Shown here piece by piece: positions 27,486 through 35,859 of a stretch of DNA of 64,000 nucleotides. Source of the stretch: Cellulomonas sp. B6 (GTDB taxonomy: Bacteria; Actinomycetota; Actinomycetes; Actinomycetales; Cellulomonadaceae); NCBI RefSeq assembly GCF_001462455.1, contig NZ_LNTD01000086.1, forward strand, positions 1 to 64,000. The letters run 5' to 3'. How positions within the stretch are numbered: position 1 is the stretch's first letter; the number at the start of each line of letters is the position of its first letter. Under the pieces are notes generated by a model. That model was not told the origin of the DNA. It saw only the letters and a program-made list of their open reading frames with translations, and ran no database searches. The position numbers were made by a program, and so were the translations under genes.

Positions 27486-27902
27486 TCAGGAGGGTCGAGC
27501 GAGCTCGTCGTGCAGCGCGACGAGCGCGGCGCGCTCGGCGGCGGTCAGGGTGTCGATGCGGGCCTGGAGCGTGTCGAAGTCGACCCACAGCTCGTCGGCG
27601 ACCTCCTTGAGGTGCTCGGCCCACCGGAAAGCGTCGAGCAGCGCGTCGCGGTCGATCAGCCGCCGCGCCGCGGCCGCGCACGCCTCAGCCTCCTCCGCGC
27701 GCGAGCACGACGCACCGTGCCCGAGTTCGATGTGCGCGAGCTCGTGCGCCAGCGTGCACCGACGTTTCACCCGCAGCTGGTCCGGGTGCATCACGATGAC
27801 GCGCTCGCCGGCGGTCGCCCCCAGCAGCCCAGGCGTCCGCCGCCACACGACCAGCACGTGTGACAGCGTTCGCAGCCGTCTCCATGGGTGGTCTGGACTC
27901 AT
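27486..27902 (-). CDS. ImmA/IrrE-family metallopeptidase
   Basis: A 138-aa zinc peptidase-like protein with HExxH at LAHELAHIELGHG (His53, Glu54, His57) and a third-ligand Glu in EEAEACAAAARRLI. Known members cleave phage-type repressors (ImmA) or DNA-damage regulators (IrrE). It sits 33 bp upstream of the integrase, the usual place for element-control proteins, so control of integration or induction is plausible. No matching helix-turn-helix repressor is seen beside it. ATG at 27902 chosen; a GTG 21 nt upstream is also possible. Confidence 0.82.
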   Translation of the reverse strand: MSPDHPWRRLRTLSHVLVVWRRTPGLLGATAGERVIVMHPDQLRVKRRCTLAHELAHIELGHGASCSRAEEAEACAAAARRLIDRDALLDAFRWAEHLKEVADELWVDFDTLQARIDTLTAAERAALVALHDELARPS

Positions 27903-28132
27903 GCTCGGGACCGTAGGCACCACCGCTCACACCGGTCACGCGAGCTGAGTAGTTCTCCCCGTGGGGGTCCGTCGCACTGCTCAGATCTCGTAACTACGCC
28001 CGTGCTCGGCGCAGTCGCGCGGATCCCGCAGGGGCCGGCGACAGGAATGGTGGGAACGGCGCTCGTGCATCAGCGAGCACCTCTTCCTGCTGGATGAGTA
28101 CCGGCTGGACCCCGATGACGGCCTTGGGGGCC

Positions 28133-29038
28133 TCACAGTTCGAGTTGGCCCAAGGGTCGCACATCGACGAGCCGATAAGCGGGACGCTGAGCACTGCCGG
28201 CGGAACTGCGTCTGACGACTCGCTCGAGCGTGGCTACGACCTGCTGGTCGAGCAGCGCCCTGACGGTTGGAACAAGAAACTCGTCGACCGAGCCGCTGAT
28301 GTCGCGCTCGCCGACCGTCAGGAAGAACTCGCGCCGGCGAAACCGCATGCCGTCCAGTTGCCCAGTCAAGTGCTGCGTCGTAACGTCTTCGCGCACATCG
28401 GCGAGCAGTTCCGTGATCGCTGCGGCCTGCTCTGTCGCGACCGTAGCCGTCGTGTCCTCGTTGGTGCCGCGGAGGCTCACGACAATGCCTTCGAGCTTCT
28501 TGGCGACCAGCGCAATCTCGTTCATCGCTCGTGCTGTGGGTGGGCGCGAGGAGAGGACGCGGCTCGCCAGCGTCGGATCGTGGCCGCTCGCAGGGAGGAG
28601 GTTCGCGAGTCGAGTTAGTGCCCGCTCGGCGACCGAGGGTCCGCCGGGGATCGTCCCCAGGATGGGACTAGAGGGACCAGCAGACAGCACTAGTGGTCCC
28701 CCTGGCGTGCCCGACAGGAAGACGGGTGCTCGGTCATAGTCAGCGGGCCGCAGTTGCCGGAAGGCAGCGCTGCCCAGGGTGAGTTCCTGGCCGATAGAGG
28801 CAACAGCCCGCGAGAACCGGTCGACTACCATCGCAACGTCTCGCCCGGTCAACGATGTGCGACTCCCGGCGACCGTGAGCGACACTTCGGACGCCGTAGA
28901 CAGGCGAAAACCGTGCGGGGCGAGACGGTTGAAGACCGTAAGGAGGCCGCCAGCGCTGAGGGCTGCTAGGGCATCGCCTTCGCGAGCATCCGTCCATGCG
29001 TCGCCGACCATGCGGCGAAGGTCCGCTACGTCAGTCAT
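28133..29038 (-). CDS. Unrecognised 301-aa element protein
   Basis: I do not recognise this protein. It is soluble, with an alpha/beta N-terminal half, a helical middle (ARAMNEIALVAKKLEGIV, EQAAAITELLADVREDV) and a beta-rich C-terminal 80 residues (LDGMRFRRREFFLTVGERD, RPAYRLVDVRPL) that could be a small barrel. ATG at 29038 overlaps the end of the DUF6932-like gene by 8 bp, so the two are translated together and likely work as a pair. Cargo of the rnpB element. Role unknown; toxin-antitoxin or defence function is only a guess from context. Confidence 0.65.
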   Translation of the reverse strand: MTDVADLRRMVGDAWTDAREGDALAALSAGGLLTVFNRLAPHGFRLSTASEVSLTVAGSRTSLTGRDVAMVVDRFSRAVASIGQELTLGSAAFRQLRPADYDRAPVFLSGTPGGPLVLSAGPSSPILGTIPGGPSVAERALTRLANLLPASGHDPTLASRVLSSRPPTARAMNEIALVAKKLEGIVVSLRGTNEDTTATVATEQAAAITELLADVREDVTTQHLTGQLDGMRFRRREFFLTVGERDISGSVDEFLVPTVRALLDQQVVATLERVVRRSSAGSAQRPAYRLVDVRPLGQLEL

Positions 29039-29558
29039 GACTCGCAACCTCGATCTCGATGAACCCCTTGGTCACGCCTTCAAGTACCACCCCGTCGACG
29101 CCAAGCACGGCAGCCCATGCGTGACGGTAACCGGTCTTCGTTCCGCGGTCGATGAGGTGAGCATCCACTAGGGCACTGACAGCCCAGCGCTCCTCGGTGC
29201 CACCGCCAGGTGGTGGATACGAGTAGATGACTTTCGACAGCGAGAGAACGGTGTGCGCTAGGCCGCTCCGCGCTGCCTGCAGCGCGAGGCCTCGGTCTTC
29301 CGGCTCGTAGGCGAGCCACGCCGTGTCGGTGGGCTCACCTGTGCTGATGAAGCCACCGCTCAGCCACGCCGTACCGGCGCCGAAGATCGTGGGAGCCATG
29401 CCGATCCAGGCTGTGACCCCGTCGAAGACGGCTTGCCGTAGCCGGGGGTTCGAGCCGGCGTTCTGTACGAAGGCGTGGTGCACGTCGCTGAGCGACGCGC
29501 GGTGGATGCCGGGCGGGAGGAGTCCGGTTGGGAGATGCGCAGGGATTCCGGTGCTCAC
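29031..29558 (-). CDS. DUF6932-like protein (possible minimal nucleotidyltransferase fold)
   Basis: A 175-aa protein starting MSTGIPAHLPTGLLPPGIHR; the LPPGIH start and the later WLSGGFISTGEPTDTAW resemble DUF6932 proteins, whose GSF...PxDxD pattern recalls a minimal nucleotidyltransferase. Here the usual acidic DxD reads TDT, so catalytic activity is doubtful. The C-terminal half has strand-helix pattern (EERWAVSALVDAHL). It overlaps the next gene by 8 bp. Part of the element cargo. The family match is tentative. Confidence 0.55.
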   Translation of the reverse strand: MSTGIPAHLPTGLLPPGIHRASLSDVHHAFVQNAGSNPRLRQAVFDGVTAWIGMAPTIFGAGTAWLSGGFISTGEPTDTAWLAYEPEDRGLALQAARSGLAHTVLSLSKVIYSYPPPGGGTEERWAVSALVDAHLIDRGTKTGYRHAWAAVLGVDGVVLEGVTKGFIEIEVASHD

Positions 29559-29581
29559 GCTGGCTCGTTGCCCCCCTGGTT

Positions 29582-30841
29582 TTAGTCCGCCTCGCCCGTC
29601 GCGGTGTTCGGCGGGTTGCCGGGTTCGCCTCGCCGGGCGGCGAGGTCGTCCCTGTCGCTCGTGAGCGCATCGGCAACGCGCTCGGTGTGCTGCAGGTCGG
29701 GGGCGCCGCCGGCAGGGGTACCGTCGGCGGCGCTCGCGTGCTCGTCAATCCATGACTGTGGGATGTCGCTCGGCCTCGCCGCGTTGATCGAGATGTTCAC
29801 GGCGAGGGAGTTGCCCGTGATCTTGGCGTGAGCGATCGCGGTGACGCCGTGCTCTTCGAGCGTCGTCAGGAGGGGCGTGTACTCCTGGCCCTTTGCGGCT
29901 GAGAGGTGGCCGACGTGTGATCCGTTGACGTAGACCTCGACCACTTCCTTGACGCTGCGGGCGCCTTGCACGGTGCCGCGACGCAGGGCGACCCAGAGCG
30001 GGGCCTCCTGTTGGGTGACGAGGGGCGCGAGGACGTCCAGGTGCAGCTCCTCGCCGGTAACCTGGAAGGTTGTCCCGGGGGGAAGTTCGGCGGTGCGTCC
30101 GGTGGGCTTGGGGTTGATCGGATAGATCAGGTGGGGCTCGGCGAGGTCGAGCGTGATGCGAGACCGCCAGGTGCCGCTGTCGTTGCGGGCCCAGAGCCGT
30201 GCTGTCGTGAGCGGAGCGAGCCCAGCGAGGATCATCCGCTGCAGGACGTCCGCATATCGAGCCGCGTCCTCGCGCGGCAGGTAGCCGACAGCTTTGCCGT
30301 CGATGTCGACGCGCACGGCGTTGCGGTCGTAGGGGTTGCCTGGTTCGGGTACGAGCACGGCCTCGGCAGCCGTCTCGCCGCCGGAGCGTCCTCCGTGCGC
30401 GCGGAACACGTCACGCACGGCGTCGCGGCGGTGGTTCTCTCCAACGATCTCCTGGTTCGGCCAACCGGTCTGCCCCCAGAGGTCGAAGCCCTTGAGGGTT
30501 ATGTCCTTCCCGGTCGGCCAACCCGCGGGCAACGGAGCTGCAGATCTCTCGCGAGGTGCGGGTGCCGCCCGGCTGACGGCGTTGGGTGCTTTGACCGGCG
30601 TGGTCTGAGCTGTGCTTGCGGTGGGACGCCTTGGGGCCTCGTCGGCGGACGTGCCCGCTGCAAGAGTCTTCACCCCGACTGCGGCGAGCCATAGCGCGCC
30701 CACCAGGAAGGCGAGGATGCCGAGTACGGCCAGCCCGGCGGCATTCGCTACGGTCCCAACCACCGTCGAGATGGCGCCGGCGGCCATGAGTAGGGCGGGC
30801 CGCTTGGGGCGTGGCTGCGATGCTGATCGACTCTTGCTCAC
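29582..30841 (-). CDS. Membrane-anchored HIRAN-domain protein
   Basis: A 419-aa protein. Two membrane segments (about 15-35 and 38-57) anchor a cytoplasmic part; a Pro/Ala/Thr linker leads to a HIRAN domain at about 130-205 (EIVGENHRRD ... EPGNPYDRNAVRVDIDGK ... VGYLPREDA). The rest (220-370) includes a beta-rich region that repeats the HIRAN-like VEVYVNGSHVGHLS pattern, followed by a disordered tail. HIRAN domains bind DNA 3' ends in HLTF, and similar domains occur in bacterial accessory proteins. GTG at 30841 overlaps the stop of the upstream peptidase gene (GTGA). Role in the element unknown. Confidence 0.72.
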   Translation of the reverse strand: MSKSRSASQPRPKRPALLMAAGAISTVVGTVANAAGLAVLGILAFLVGALWLAAVGVKTLAAGTSADEAPRRPTASTAQTTPVKAPNAVSRAAPAPRERSAAPLPAGWPTGKDITLKGFDLWGQTGWPNQEIVGENHRRDAVRDVFRAHGGRSGGETAAEAVLVPEPGNPYDRNAVRVDIDGKAVGYLPREDAARYADVLQRMILAGLAPLTTARLWARNDSGTWRSRITLDLAEPHLIYPINPKPTGRTAELPPGTTFQVTGEELHLDVLAPLVTQQEAPLWVALRRGTVQGARSVKEVVEVYVNGSHVGHLSAAKGQEYTPLLTTLEEHGVTAIAHAKITGNSLAVNISINAARPSDIPQSWIDEHASAADGTPAGGAPDLQHTERVADALTSDRDDLAARRGEPGNPPNTATGEAD

Positions 30842-31338
30842 CCGATCCTCCGGGAGCGTCGCGCGCGGCCGTGCCAGGCGGTGATGATGCCGAGGGTGAC
30901 GCCGAGCTCGCGGGCGAGGATACCGGGGTGGCGGCCGACTGTCCGCTCGGCGAGGGCGTAGTCGTAGTCGCTGATGAGGAGCTCGGTTGCGTGCTCGTCT
31001 GCCAGGCGCTCCTGGCGGGCGTGCTGGACGGGCTCGTCGGTTCGCACGTGGCTGTAGTGCGCGTGCCCGAGCTCGTGAGCGAGAGTCGCGCTCTGCACCG
31101 TCAGGGAGAGCTGAGGGTTGAGGAGGGCGAGGCTGCTCGAGTGGTACTCGCCGTGTCGCCGTCCGAGCGGGCGCCAGGCGACCCGGACGCCCCGCTGTGC
31201 GGCGATCTTGAGCATGTCTTCCACCGGCGCCCCCTTACGGCTCGGTCTGCTGGGCCTCGACCTCTTCGTCTGGGTCTGCCCTTTCTTCGGCATCGGACGC
31301 CGCTGGGTTGAGCGTGATGAGATGCTCGACGTCGTCAT
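30838..31338 (-). CDS. ImmA/IrrE-like metallopeptidase with a C-terminal helix-turn-helix-like end
   Basis: A 166-aa protein with HExxH in LAHELGHAHYSH (His88, Glu89, His92) and a downstream ADEHATELL that supplies the third ligand Glu. The C-terminus VGRHPGILARELGVTLGIIT looks like a DNA-binding helix pair. The basic, Ser/Pro-rich first 35 residues suggest that the start is uncertain; ATG at 31293 would give 151 aa. It overlaps the HIRAN gene by 4 nt and is first in the cargo operon, just inside attR. Likely substrate is an element or host regulator (inference). Confidence 0.75.
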   Translation of the reverse strand: MTTSSISSRSTQRRPMPKKGQTQTKRSRPSRPSRKGAPVEDMLKIAAQRGVRVAWRPLGRRHGEYHSSSLALLNPQLSLTVQSATLAHELGHAHYSHVRTDEPVQHARQERLADEHATELLISDYDYALAERTVGRHPGILARELGVTLGIITAWHGRARRSRRIG

Positions 31339-31427
31339 CGAGGTCGAAGACGGTGTTGCGCGGTGGGGAGGGATTCAGCCCCCACCGCGGCGTCGGCGCA
31401 GGCGGGAGCGGACCGCTTCGCCGCCTC

Positions 31428-31457
31428 GCGTACCGGCTGACTCATCCGCCCTTCGGG
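31428..31457 (+). repeat. attR, 30-bp direct repeat
   Basis: Second copy of the 30-bp repeat at 26160-26189. Immediately after it the original chromosome resumes, and the junction reads CCGCCCTTCGGGCGG, a perfect hairpin that was probably the native rnpB terminator before insertion. Confidence 0.9.
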
Positions 31458-31558
31458 CGGCTCGCGCCGGGTGAAACCGTCACCCGTGAGCCTGGTGCGG
31501 CGGGTGAATGCTGCCGGAACGCGCGCGCATTGCGGGCATAGGTGCTCATTCTGGACAT

Positions 31559-31840
31559 ATGGCAGACGAGACCGACCCTCGTGTGGACGTGACCGACGCG
31601 GACATCCTCGCCGCGAAGCGTGCCTGGCTGTCGGCCTGCGACCGCGGGCTCGACCCCTCACGCACCGCTCGCCTGCGCGACTCCTACCGCTGGCTGGTGA
31701 GCGCGCAGGCGCAGCAGATCGCCGAGCAGTTCCGTGAGACCTACCGGCGCCGCCGGGGCGACGGCGGCCGCTCGGCGTCGTCCCCGGACGCGGACGACGA
31801 CGTACGGCCGCTTCGTGGCAGCGACCCCCGTACCGGGTGA
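31559..31840 (+). CDS. Small helical hypothetical protein, 93 aa
   Basis: Not recognised. A 93-aa soluble protein: an acidic start (MADETDPRVDVTDADILAAK), two amphipathic helices (to about residue 60) including a WLSACDRG turn, and a disordered Arg/Asp-rich tail. It lies 100 bp outside attR, so it belongs to the host chromosome and probably once followed rnpB directly. ATG at 31559 chosen because helices begin just after it; an upstream in-frame ATG at 31508 lies in a different-looking stretch. Function unknown. Confidence 0.55.
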   Translation: MADETDPRVDVTDADILAAKRAWLSACDRGLDPSRTARLRDSYRWLVSAQAQQIAEQFRETYRRRRGDGGRSASSPDADDDVRPLRGSDPRTG

Positions 31841-31960
31841 TCTTCGCTCGGACCACCCGGCCGGCGGTTGGCGGTGCGGGACCCGCCCAGTACAACTGGG
31901 CGGATGTCCTGGTCGTGGGCGCGTGAGGGCGCGCCCCACCCGAACCCGAGGGGGTGACAC

Positions 31961-32557
31961 GTGCACGAGCTGGCCCTGTGCCGTCTCGGGACGAAGTCGG
32001 GTGAGGTCGAGGGGCACGTGCGGGCCTTCGAGGGCGACCTGCTCGTGCTCGAGGTCGACGAGCTGCCCACGGGGCGGGAGATCGGCGACGCCGCCACGGT
32101 GACGGTGCTGGACCCTGTCCGGGGGCGCTGCCCCTACGTCGGCCTGCTCGGCGGCATGGTCGACGACGAGGTGCGGGTCGTCGTGCTCGAGCGCGGCGAG
32201 CCGAACCAGCGTCGCTCGGCCGCGCGGGCGTTCTACCGCGTGAGCGCGCTCGGCAAGCTCGAGACGCCGGACGGCACGCAGGCGCTGCCGGTCACGGTCG
32301 TCGACGTCAGCGCGTCGGGGGTGCGGTTCGTGACGCGACGCCTGCTGCACCGCGGCGACGTCGTGCGGTTCCCCATGCCCGTCGACGACGGGTCGGTCGA
32401 CCTCGTGGCCCGGGTGCTGCGCGTCGAGGAGGGGCAGCACGAGTGGCGCTACGGCTGCGAGCTGCTCGACCTGGACGACCGGACGCGGGAGCGGCTGTTC
32501 CGGCTCGTGCTGAGCCTGCACCGCGCGTGGGCGCGCGAGCGCGCCGCGCGGCAGTGA
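31961..32557 (+). CDS. PilZ-domain protein (predicted cyclic-di-GMP receptor)
   Basis: A 198-aa protein with a YcgR-like beta-rich N-terminal part (1-80) and a C-terminal PilZ domain. The ligand motifs are visible: RxxxR as R85-SAA-R89 and DxSxxG as D115-V-S-A-S-G120. The final helix (RTRERLFRLVLSLHRAW) is typical of PilZ domains. It probably reports cyclic-di-GMP to motility, exopolysaccharide or another output; no flagellar gene is adjacent. GTG at 31961 follows GAGGGGGTGAC. Together with the riboswitch at 4668 it shows that this strain uses cyclic-di-GMP. Confidence 0.85.
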   Translation: MHELALCRLGTKSGEVEGHVRAFEGDLLVLEVDELPTGREIGDAATVTVLDPVRGRCPYVGLLGGMVDDEVRVVVLERGEPNQRRSAARAFYRVSALGKLETPDGTQALPVTVVDVSASGVRFVTRRLLHRGDVVRFPMPVDDGSVDLVARVLRVEEGQHEWRYGCELLDLDDRTRERLFRLVLSLHRAWARERAARQ

Positions 32558-32561
32558 CCGC

Positions 32562-33482
32562 TCAGCCGGCTCTCGCGGCGGCGTCGACGCAAGCCCGGTC
32601 GGGTCGCCGCGGGGGATACACCCAGGTGACGAGCACGACCGAGATGATCATCAGCAGGAACCATGACACGAGCTTGGCGCCGCCCACGACGTGCCAGCCG
32701 GCCTCCTGCGACGGGTAGAGCCATGCCCCGGCGAACGTCGCCACGTTCTCGGCGAGCCAGATGAACGACGCCACCAGGCCGAACGCGAGCAGCAGCGGCA
32801 TCCGCAGGCGCGCGGCGTGGACCCGGAAGTGCATGACGCACGGCCCGAAGACGACCACGACGGCGGCGAGCAGCACCCACCGGGCGTCGGCGACCCAGTG
32901 GTGCGTGAAGAAGTTGGCGTAGATCCCTCCCGCCACGACCGCCGTGACCCAGCGCCGCGGGTAGCGGTCGAAACGCAGCTCGAAGATGCGGAACACGCGC
33001 ACGAGGTACGAGCCGACGGCGCCGTACATGAACCCCGAGAACAGGGGCACCGCGCCGACGCGCAGCACGCCCTCGGTGGCGTAGGACCACGACCCGACGT
33101 CGGTCTTGAAGACCTCCATGGCCGTCCCGACGACGTGGAACAGCAGCACGACACGCATCTCGCGGACCGTCTCGAGGCGTGTCGCGAGCATGCCGACCTG
33201 CAGCGCGAGGGCGGCGAGCGTCAGCGCGTCGTTGCGCGCGAGCCACGCGCCGTCGGGGTACCAGAACCGCGCCGCGAGGAGCAGTGCGAGCAGGAGGGCG
33301 CCGAACAGGCACGCCCAGCCCTGCTTGAGCGTGAAGACCACGAGCTCGACGAACCACGTGCGGGCGCGTCGGCCCTGCAGGTGCAGCAGACGGTGACGTG
33401 CCCACGCGTCGATGCGCTCCTCGACGACCGTGAGCTCGCGCGCACCGGGCCGGGGGAGGCGGAGTCGCAGGTCGTGCAGCAC
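32562..33482 (-). CDS. DUF817 family integral membrane protein
   Basis: A 306-aa protein with seven to eight predicted membrane helices, matching DUF817: FVVELVVFTLKQ-like start (FVELVVFTLKQGWACLF), FHVVGTAMEVFKTDVGSWSY, and the conserved YANFFTHHWVADAR and AENVATFAGAWLYPSQ loops. Function unknown. GTG at 33482; a hairpin at 33500-33531 lies in its leader. The convergent PilZ gene ends only 4 bp away, so no terminator fits between them. Confidence 0.85.
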   Translation of the reverse strand: MLHDLRLRLPRPGARELTVVEERIDAWARHRLLHLQGRRARTWFVELVVFTLKQGWACLFGALLLALLLAARFWYPDGAWLARNDALTLAALALQVGMLATRLETVREMRVVLLFHVVGTAMEVFKTDVGSWSYATEGVLRVGAVPLFSGFMYGAVGSYLVRVFRIFELRFDRYPRRWVTAVVAGGIYANFFTHHWVADARWVLLAAVVVVFGPCVMHFRVHAARLRMPLLLAFGLVASFIWLAENVATFAGAWLYPSQEAGWHVVGGAKLVSWFLLMIISVVLVTWVYPPRRPDRACVDAAARAG

Positions 33483-33560
33483 GTGACCATCCCAGCGCGC
33501 GACGCCCGCCCGCGGGTGCGGACGGGCGTCGGGTCGACGGGGGGACCTGTGCAGATCCTG

Positions 33561-33582
33561 TGACGCGCGCCGTCGCGCGTCA
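33561..33582 (-). terminator. Terminator hairpin after the desaturase gene
   Basis: Arms TGACGCGCG and CGCGCGTCA around CCGT, 13 nt after the desaturase stop on the minus strand. Confidence 0.6.
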
Positions 33583-33594
33583 CCGGGTGCGTCG

Positions 33595-34686
33595 TCAGCG
33601 CGAGCTGCGCGGACGGAACCGCTGCACCATCGGGCAGTCGAAGGGGTCGCGCGCGGCGAGACCCACGCGGTTGAGGTACTGCACCACCAGGAGGTACGAG
33701 CGCGCGAGCGACGTCTCGGTGTACGGCATGCCGACGCGCGCGCAGTGCTCCTGCACGATGCGGCGGGCGCGTGCCAGGTGGGGGCGCGCCATGCTCGGGA
33801 ACAGGTGGTGCTCGATCTGCGCGTCGAGGCCGCCCATGAGCGTCGTCACCCACGCGCCGCCGCGGATGTTGCGCGACGTGAGGACCTGCTTGGACAGGAA
33901 GTCGAGGCGGCTCTCGGCGGGGATGACCGCCATGCCCTTGTGGTTCGGCGCGAACGACGCGCCCATGTAGACGCCGAACACCGCGAGCTGCACGGCGAGG
34001 AACGCGGCGGCCATGCCGAGCGGCAGCGCCCACACGACCAGCGCGACGTAGACGCTCAGCCGCAGTCCGATCGTCAGGAGCTCGAGGTTGCGCGCGCGCG
34101 TCGACGGCGACGCGATCAGGCTGCGGATCGCGAGCACGTGCAGGTTGACGCCCTCGAGCGTGAGGAGCGGGAAGAACAGCCAGCCCTGGCGGCGCGTCAG
34201 CGCACCCATGAACCCGCTCTGCTGCGCGGCGTCCTGCTCGACGAACGAGATCGTGTCCCGCTCGATGTCCGGGTCCTTGCCGATCCGGTTCGGGTTGGCG
34301 TGGTGCCGCGTGTGCTTCGTCATCCACCACGAGTGGCTGATGCCGACGACGCCGTTGGCGAGGATCCGCCCCAGCCGGTCGTTGGCCGGGCCCGTCAGCA
34401 TGACCTGGCGGTGCGACGCCTCGTGCGCGACGAACGCGAACTGCGTCAGCACGATCCCCAGGCCGGCGGCGACCGCGAGCTGCCACCACGAGTGGCCGAT
34501 CAGCACGAACGCGGTCACGAGCCCGCCGAGCGCCACGGTGAGGCCGGCGACGAGCCAGGCGTAGAAGCCGAGCGTCCGCTCGAGCAGACCGGCCTCACGC
34601 ACCTCCGCCAGCAGCTCGTGGTAGCTGCCGGTGGCGGCAGCCTGTCGCGGGCGGGTGGGCGCGGTGGGTACGGGTGCAGGAGCCAC
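33595..34686 (-). CDS. Membrane fatty acid desaturase
   Basis: A 363-aa di-iron acyl desaturase that inserts a double bond in membrane lipids or acyl-CoA. The three histidine boxes are complete: HEASH, HTRHH and QIEHH. Four to five hydrophobic helices pair around them. The closest recognisable type is the actinobacterial DesA3/linoleoyl-type front-end desaturase group. GTG at 34686 is preceded by GGAGGT with a short 3-nt spacer, so an alternative start slightly downstream is possible. Single-gene unit with its own hairpin terminator. Confidence 0.9.
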   Translation of the reverse strand: MAPAPVPTAPTRPRQAAATGSYHELLAEVREAGLLERTLGFYAWLVAGLTVALGGLVTAFVLIGHSWWQLAVAAGLGIVLTQFAFVAHEASHRQVMLTGPANDRLGRILANGVVGISHSWWMTKHTRHHANPNRIGKDPDIERDTISFVEQDAAQQSGFMGALTRRQGWLFFPLLTLEGVNLHVLAIRSLIASPSTRARNLELLTIGLRLSVYVALVVWALPLGMAAAFLAVQLAVFGVYMGASFAPNHKGMAVIPAESRLDFLSKQVLTSRNIRGGAWVTTLMGGLDAQIEHHLFPSMARPHLARARRIVQEHCARVGMPYTETSLARSYLLVVQYLNRVGLAARDPFDCPMVQRFRPRSSR

Positions 34687-34760
34687 ATGACCTCCAGGGC
34701 TCGACGTCGACTTCCCAGCCGTGGAGTGAGCAGGTGCTCGTCTTCCGGATGTCGCCCACC

Positions 34761-35066
34761 CTACGGGACCGTAGGTTGCGTGTCTCCGTCCGGGGCGCGT
34801 CGATCTCGTGGAGGTGCCGCGTCGCCCTCGCGCACGACGTCGAGCCGCTGCCGCTCCTGCTCGGCCACGAGGTGCGTGACGTTCGGCTGGAAGATCTCGA
34901 CGAAGTCGCCCATCATCCCGCCGCCACCCGCGATGCCGCCGCCGTCGGCGTCACGTCCGGAGCGGACGCTGATCCGCCAGCGGTCGAACCACCCGTGCGC
35001 GACGGCCCGGTCGAGCGCGACGAGCACGACGACCGCCGTCACGACGACCACGACCCAGCCGGGCAC
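34761..35066 (-). CDS. Small membrane-anchored protein, possibly DUF6191
   Basis: A 101-aa protein with one N-terminal membrane helix ([14 protein letters not shown]), a Gly-rich linker and a soluble tail ([19 protein letters not shown] ... DGDTQPTVP). The pattern resembles DUF6191 proteins of streptomycetes, but I am not certain. GTG at 35066 lies 1 nt after the ppgK stop, so it is the last gene of map-ppgK. Role unknown. Confidence 0.55.
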   Translation of the reverse strand: MPGWVVVVVTAVVVLVALDRAVAHGWFDRWRISVRSGRDADGGGIAGGGGMMGDFVEIFQPNVTHLVAEQERQRLDVVREGDAAPPRDRRAPDGDTQPTVP

Positions 35067-35067
35067 G

Positions 35068-35859
35068 TCAGCGACGCCTCGCGGCCAGGTGCGCTGCTCC
35101 GACGATGCCGGCCGCGTTGCGCAGCCCCGCGGGCACGATGGGCGTGCGCAGGTCGAGCAGCGGCAGGAACTGGTCGTGCTTCTTGCTGACGCCGCCGCCC
35201 ACGACGATGAGGTCGGGCCAGAACAGGTTCTCGACCACGCCGAAGTAGCGCTGCAGCCGCGTGGCCCACTGCTCGAACGTGAGGTCCTCCCGGTCGCGCG
35301 CCGCGTCGGACGCGCGCGACTCGGCGTCGTGGCCGTCGATCTCGAGGTGCCCGAGCTCGGTGTTGGGCACGAGCACGCCGTCGACGACGAGCGCCGAGCC
35401 GATGCCCGTGCCGAGCGTGACGACCAGCACGACGCCCGGGACGTCCTTGGCGGCGCCGTGGACGACCTCGGCGTACCCGGCGGCGTCGGCGTCGTTCACG
35501 GCCACGACGCGCCGCCCCGTCGCCGCGCCGATCGTCTTCTCGACGTCGGTGCCGATCCAGGAGTCGTCGACGTTCGCGGCGGACTGCGCGACGCCGTGCA
35601 GGATCACGGCCGGGAACGTCACGCCGATCGGCACGTCCTTGTCGAGCGAGAACGAGTCGACGACCTCGGCCACCGTCTCCGCGACCGCCTGCGGTGTCGC
35701 CGGCTGCGGTGTCGGGATGCGGACGCGGTCGGCCGCGAACTGCCCGGTGCCCAGGTCGACCGGCGCACCCTTGATGCCGGACCCTCCGATGTCGACGCCG
35801 AAGGCCGTCACGACCTCGTCGCCGTGCTTGTGCTTGCCCGTGTGCTCGTCCTTGCTCAT
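35068..35859 (-). CDS. ppgK: Polyphosphate glucokinase
   Basis: Phosphorylates glucose with polyphosphate or ATP; typical of actinobacteria. The 263-aa ROK-type protein has the phosphate motif [12 protein letters not shown], the catalytic region [23 protein letters not shown] and the [14 protein letters not shown] loop. The N-terminal 15 residues are a charged tail ([14 protein letters not shown]). ATG at 35859 overlaps the map stop (ATGA). Operon: map-ppgK-small membrane gene. Confidence 0.92.
   Translation of the reverse strand: MSKDEHTGKHKHGDEVVTAFGVDIGGSGIKGAPVDLGTGQFAADRVRIPTPQPATPQAVAETVAEVVDSFSLDKDVPIGVTFPAVILHGVAQSAANVDDSWIGTDVEKTIGAATGRRVVAVNDADAAGYAEVVHGAAKDVPGVVLVVTLGTGIGSALVVDGVLVPNTELGHLEIDGHDAESRASDAARDREDLTFEQWATRLQRYFGVVENLFWPDLIVVGGGVSKKHDQFLPLLDLRTPIVPAGLRNAAGIVGAAHLAARRR

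Larger units (their letters stand above)
26160..31457. mobile_element. 5.3-kb integrative element inserted in rnpB
   Basis: Bounded by perfect 30-bp direct repeats, with a tyrosine integrase next to attL and five further genes, all on the minus strand: ImmA/IrrE-like peptidase, 301-aa unknown, DUF6932-like, HIRAN membrane protein, second ImmA/IrrE-like peptidase. The cargo is visibly less GC-rich than the flanks. There is no replication, relaxase or capsid gene, so it is a small integrative or satellite-like element and may depend on a helper for transfer. attL rebuilds the rnpB 3' end. Gaps of note: 27903-28132 holds no gene I can support; 31339-31427 holds a hairpin at 31360-31388. Confidence 0.88.

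Noticed and set aside
27994-28194. 66-codon minus-strand frame in the element gap
   Set aside because: Overlaps the 301-aa gene by 62 bp and shows no ribosome site or recognisable fold.
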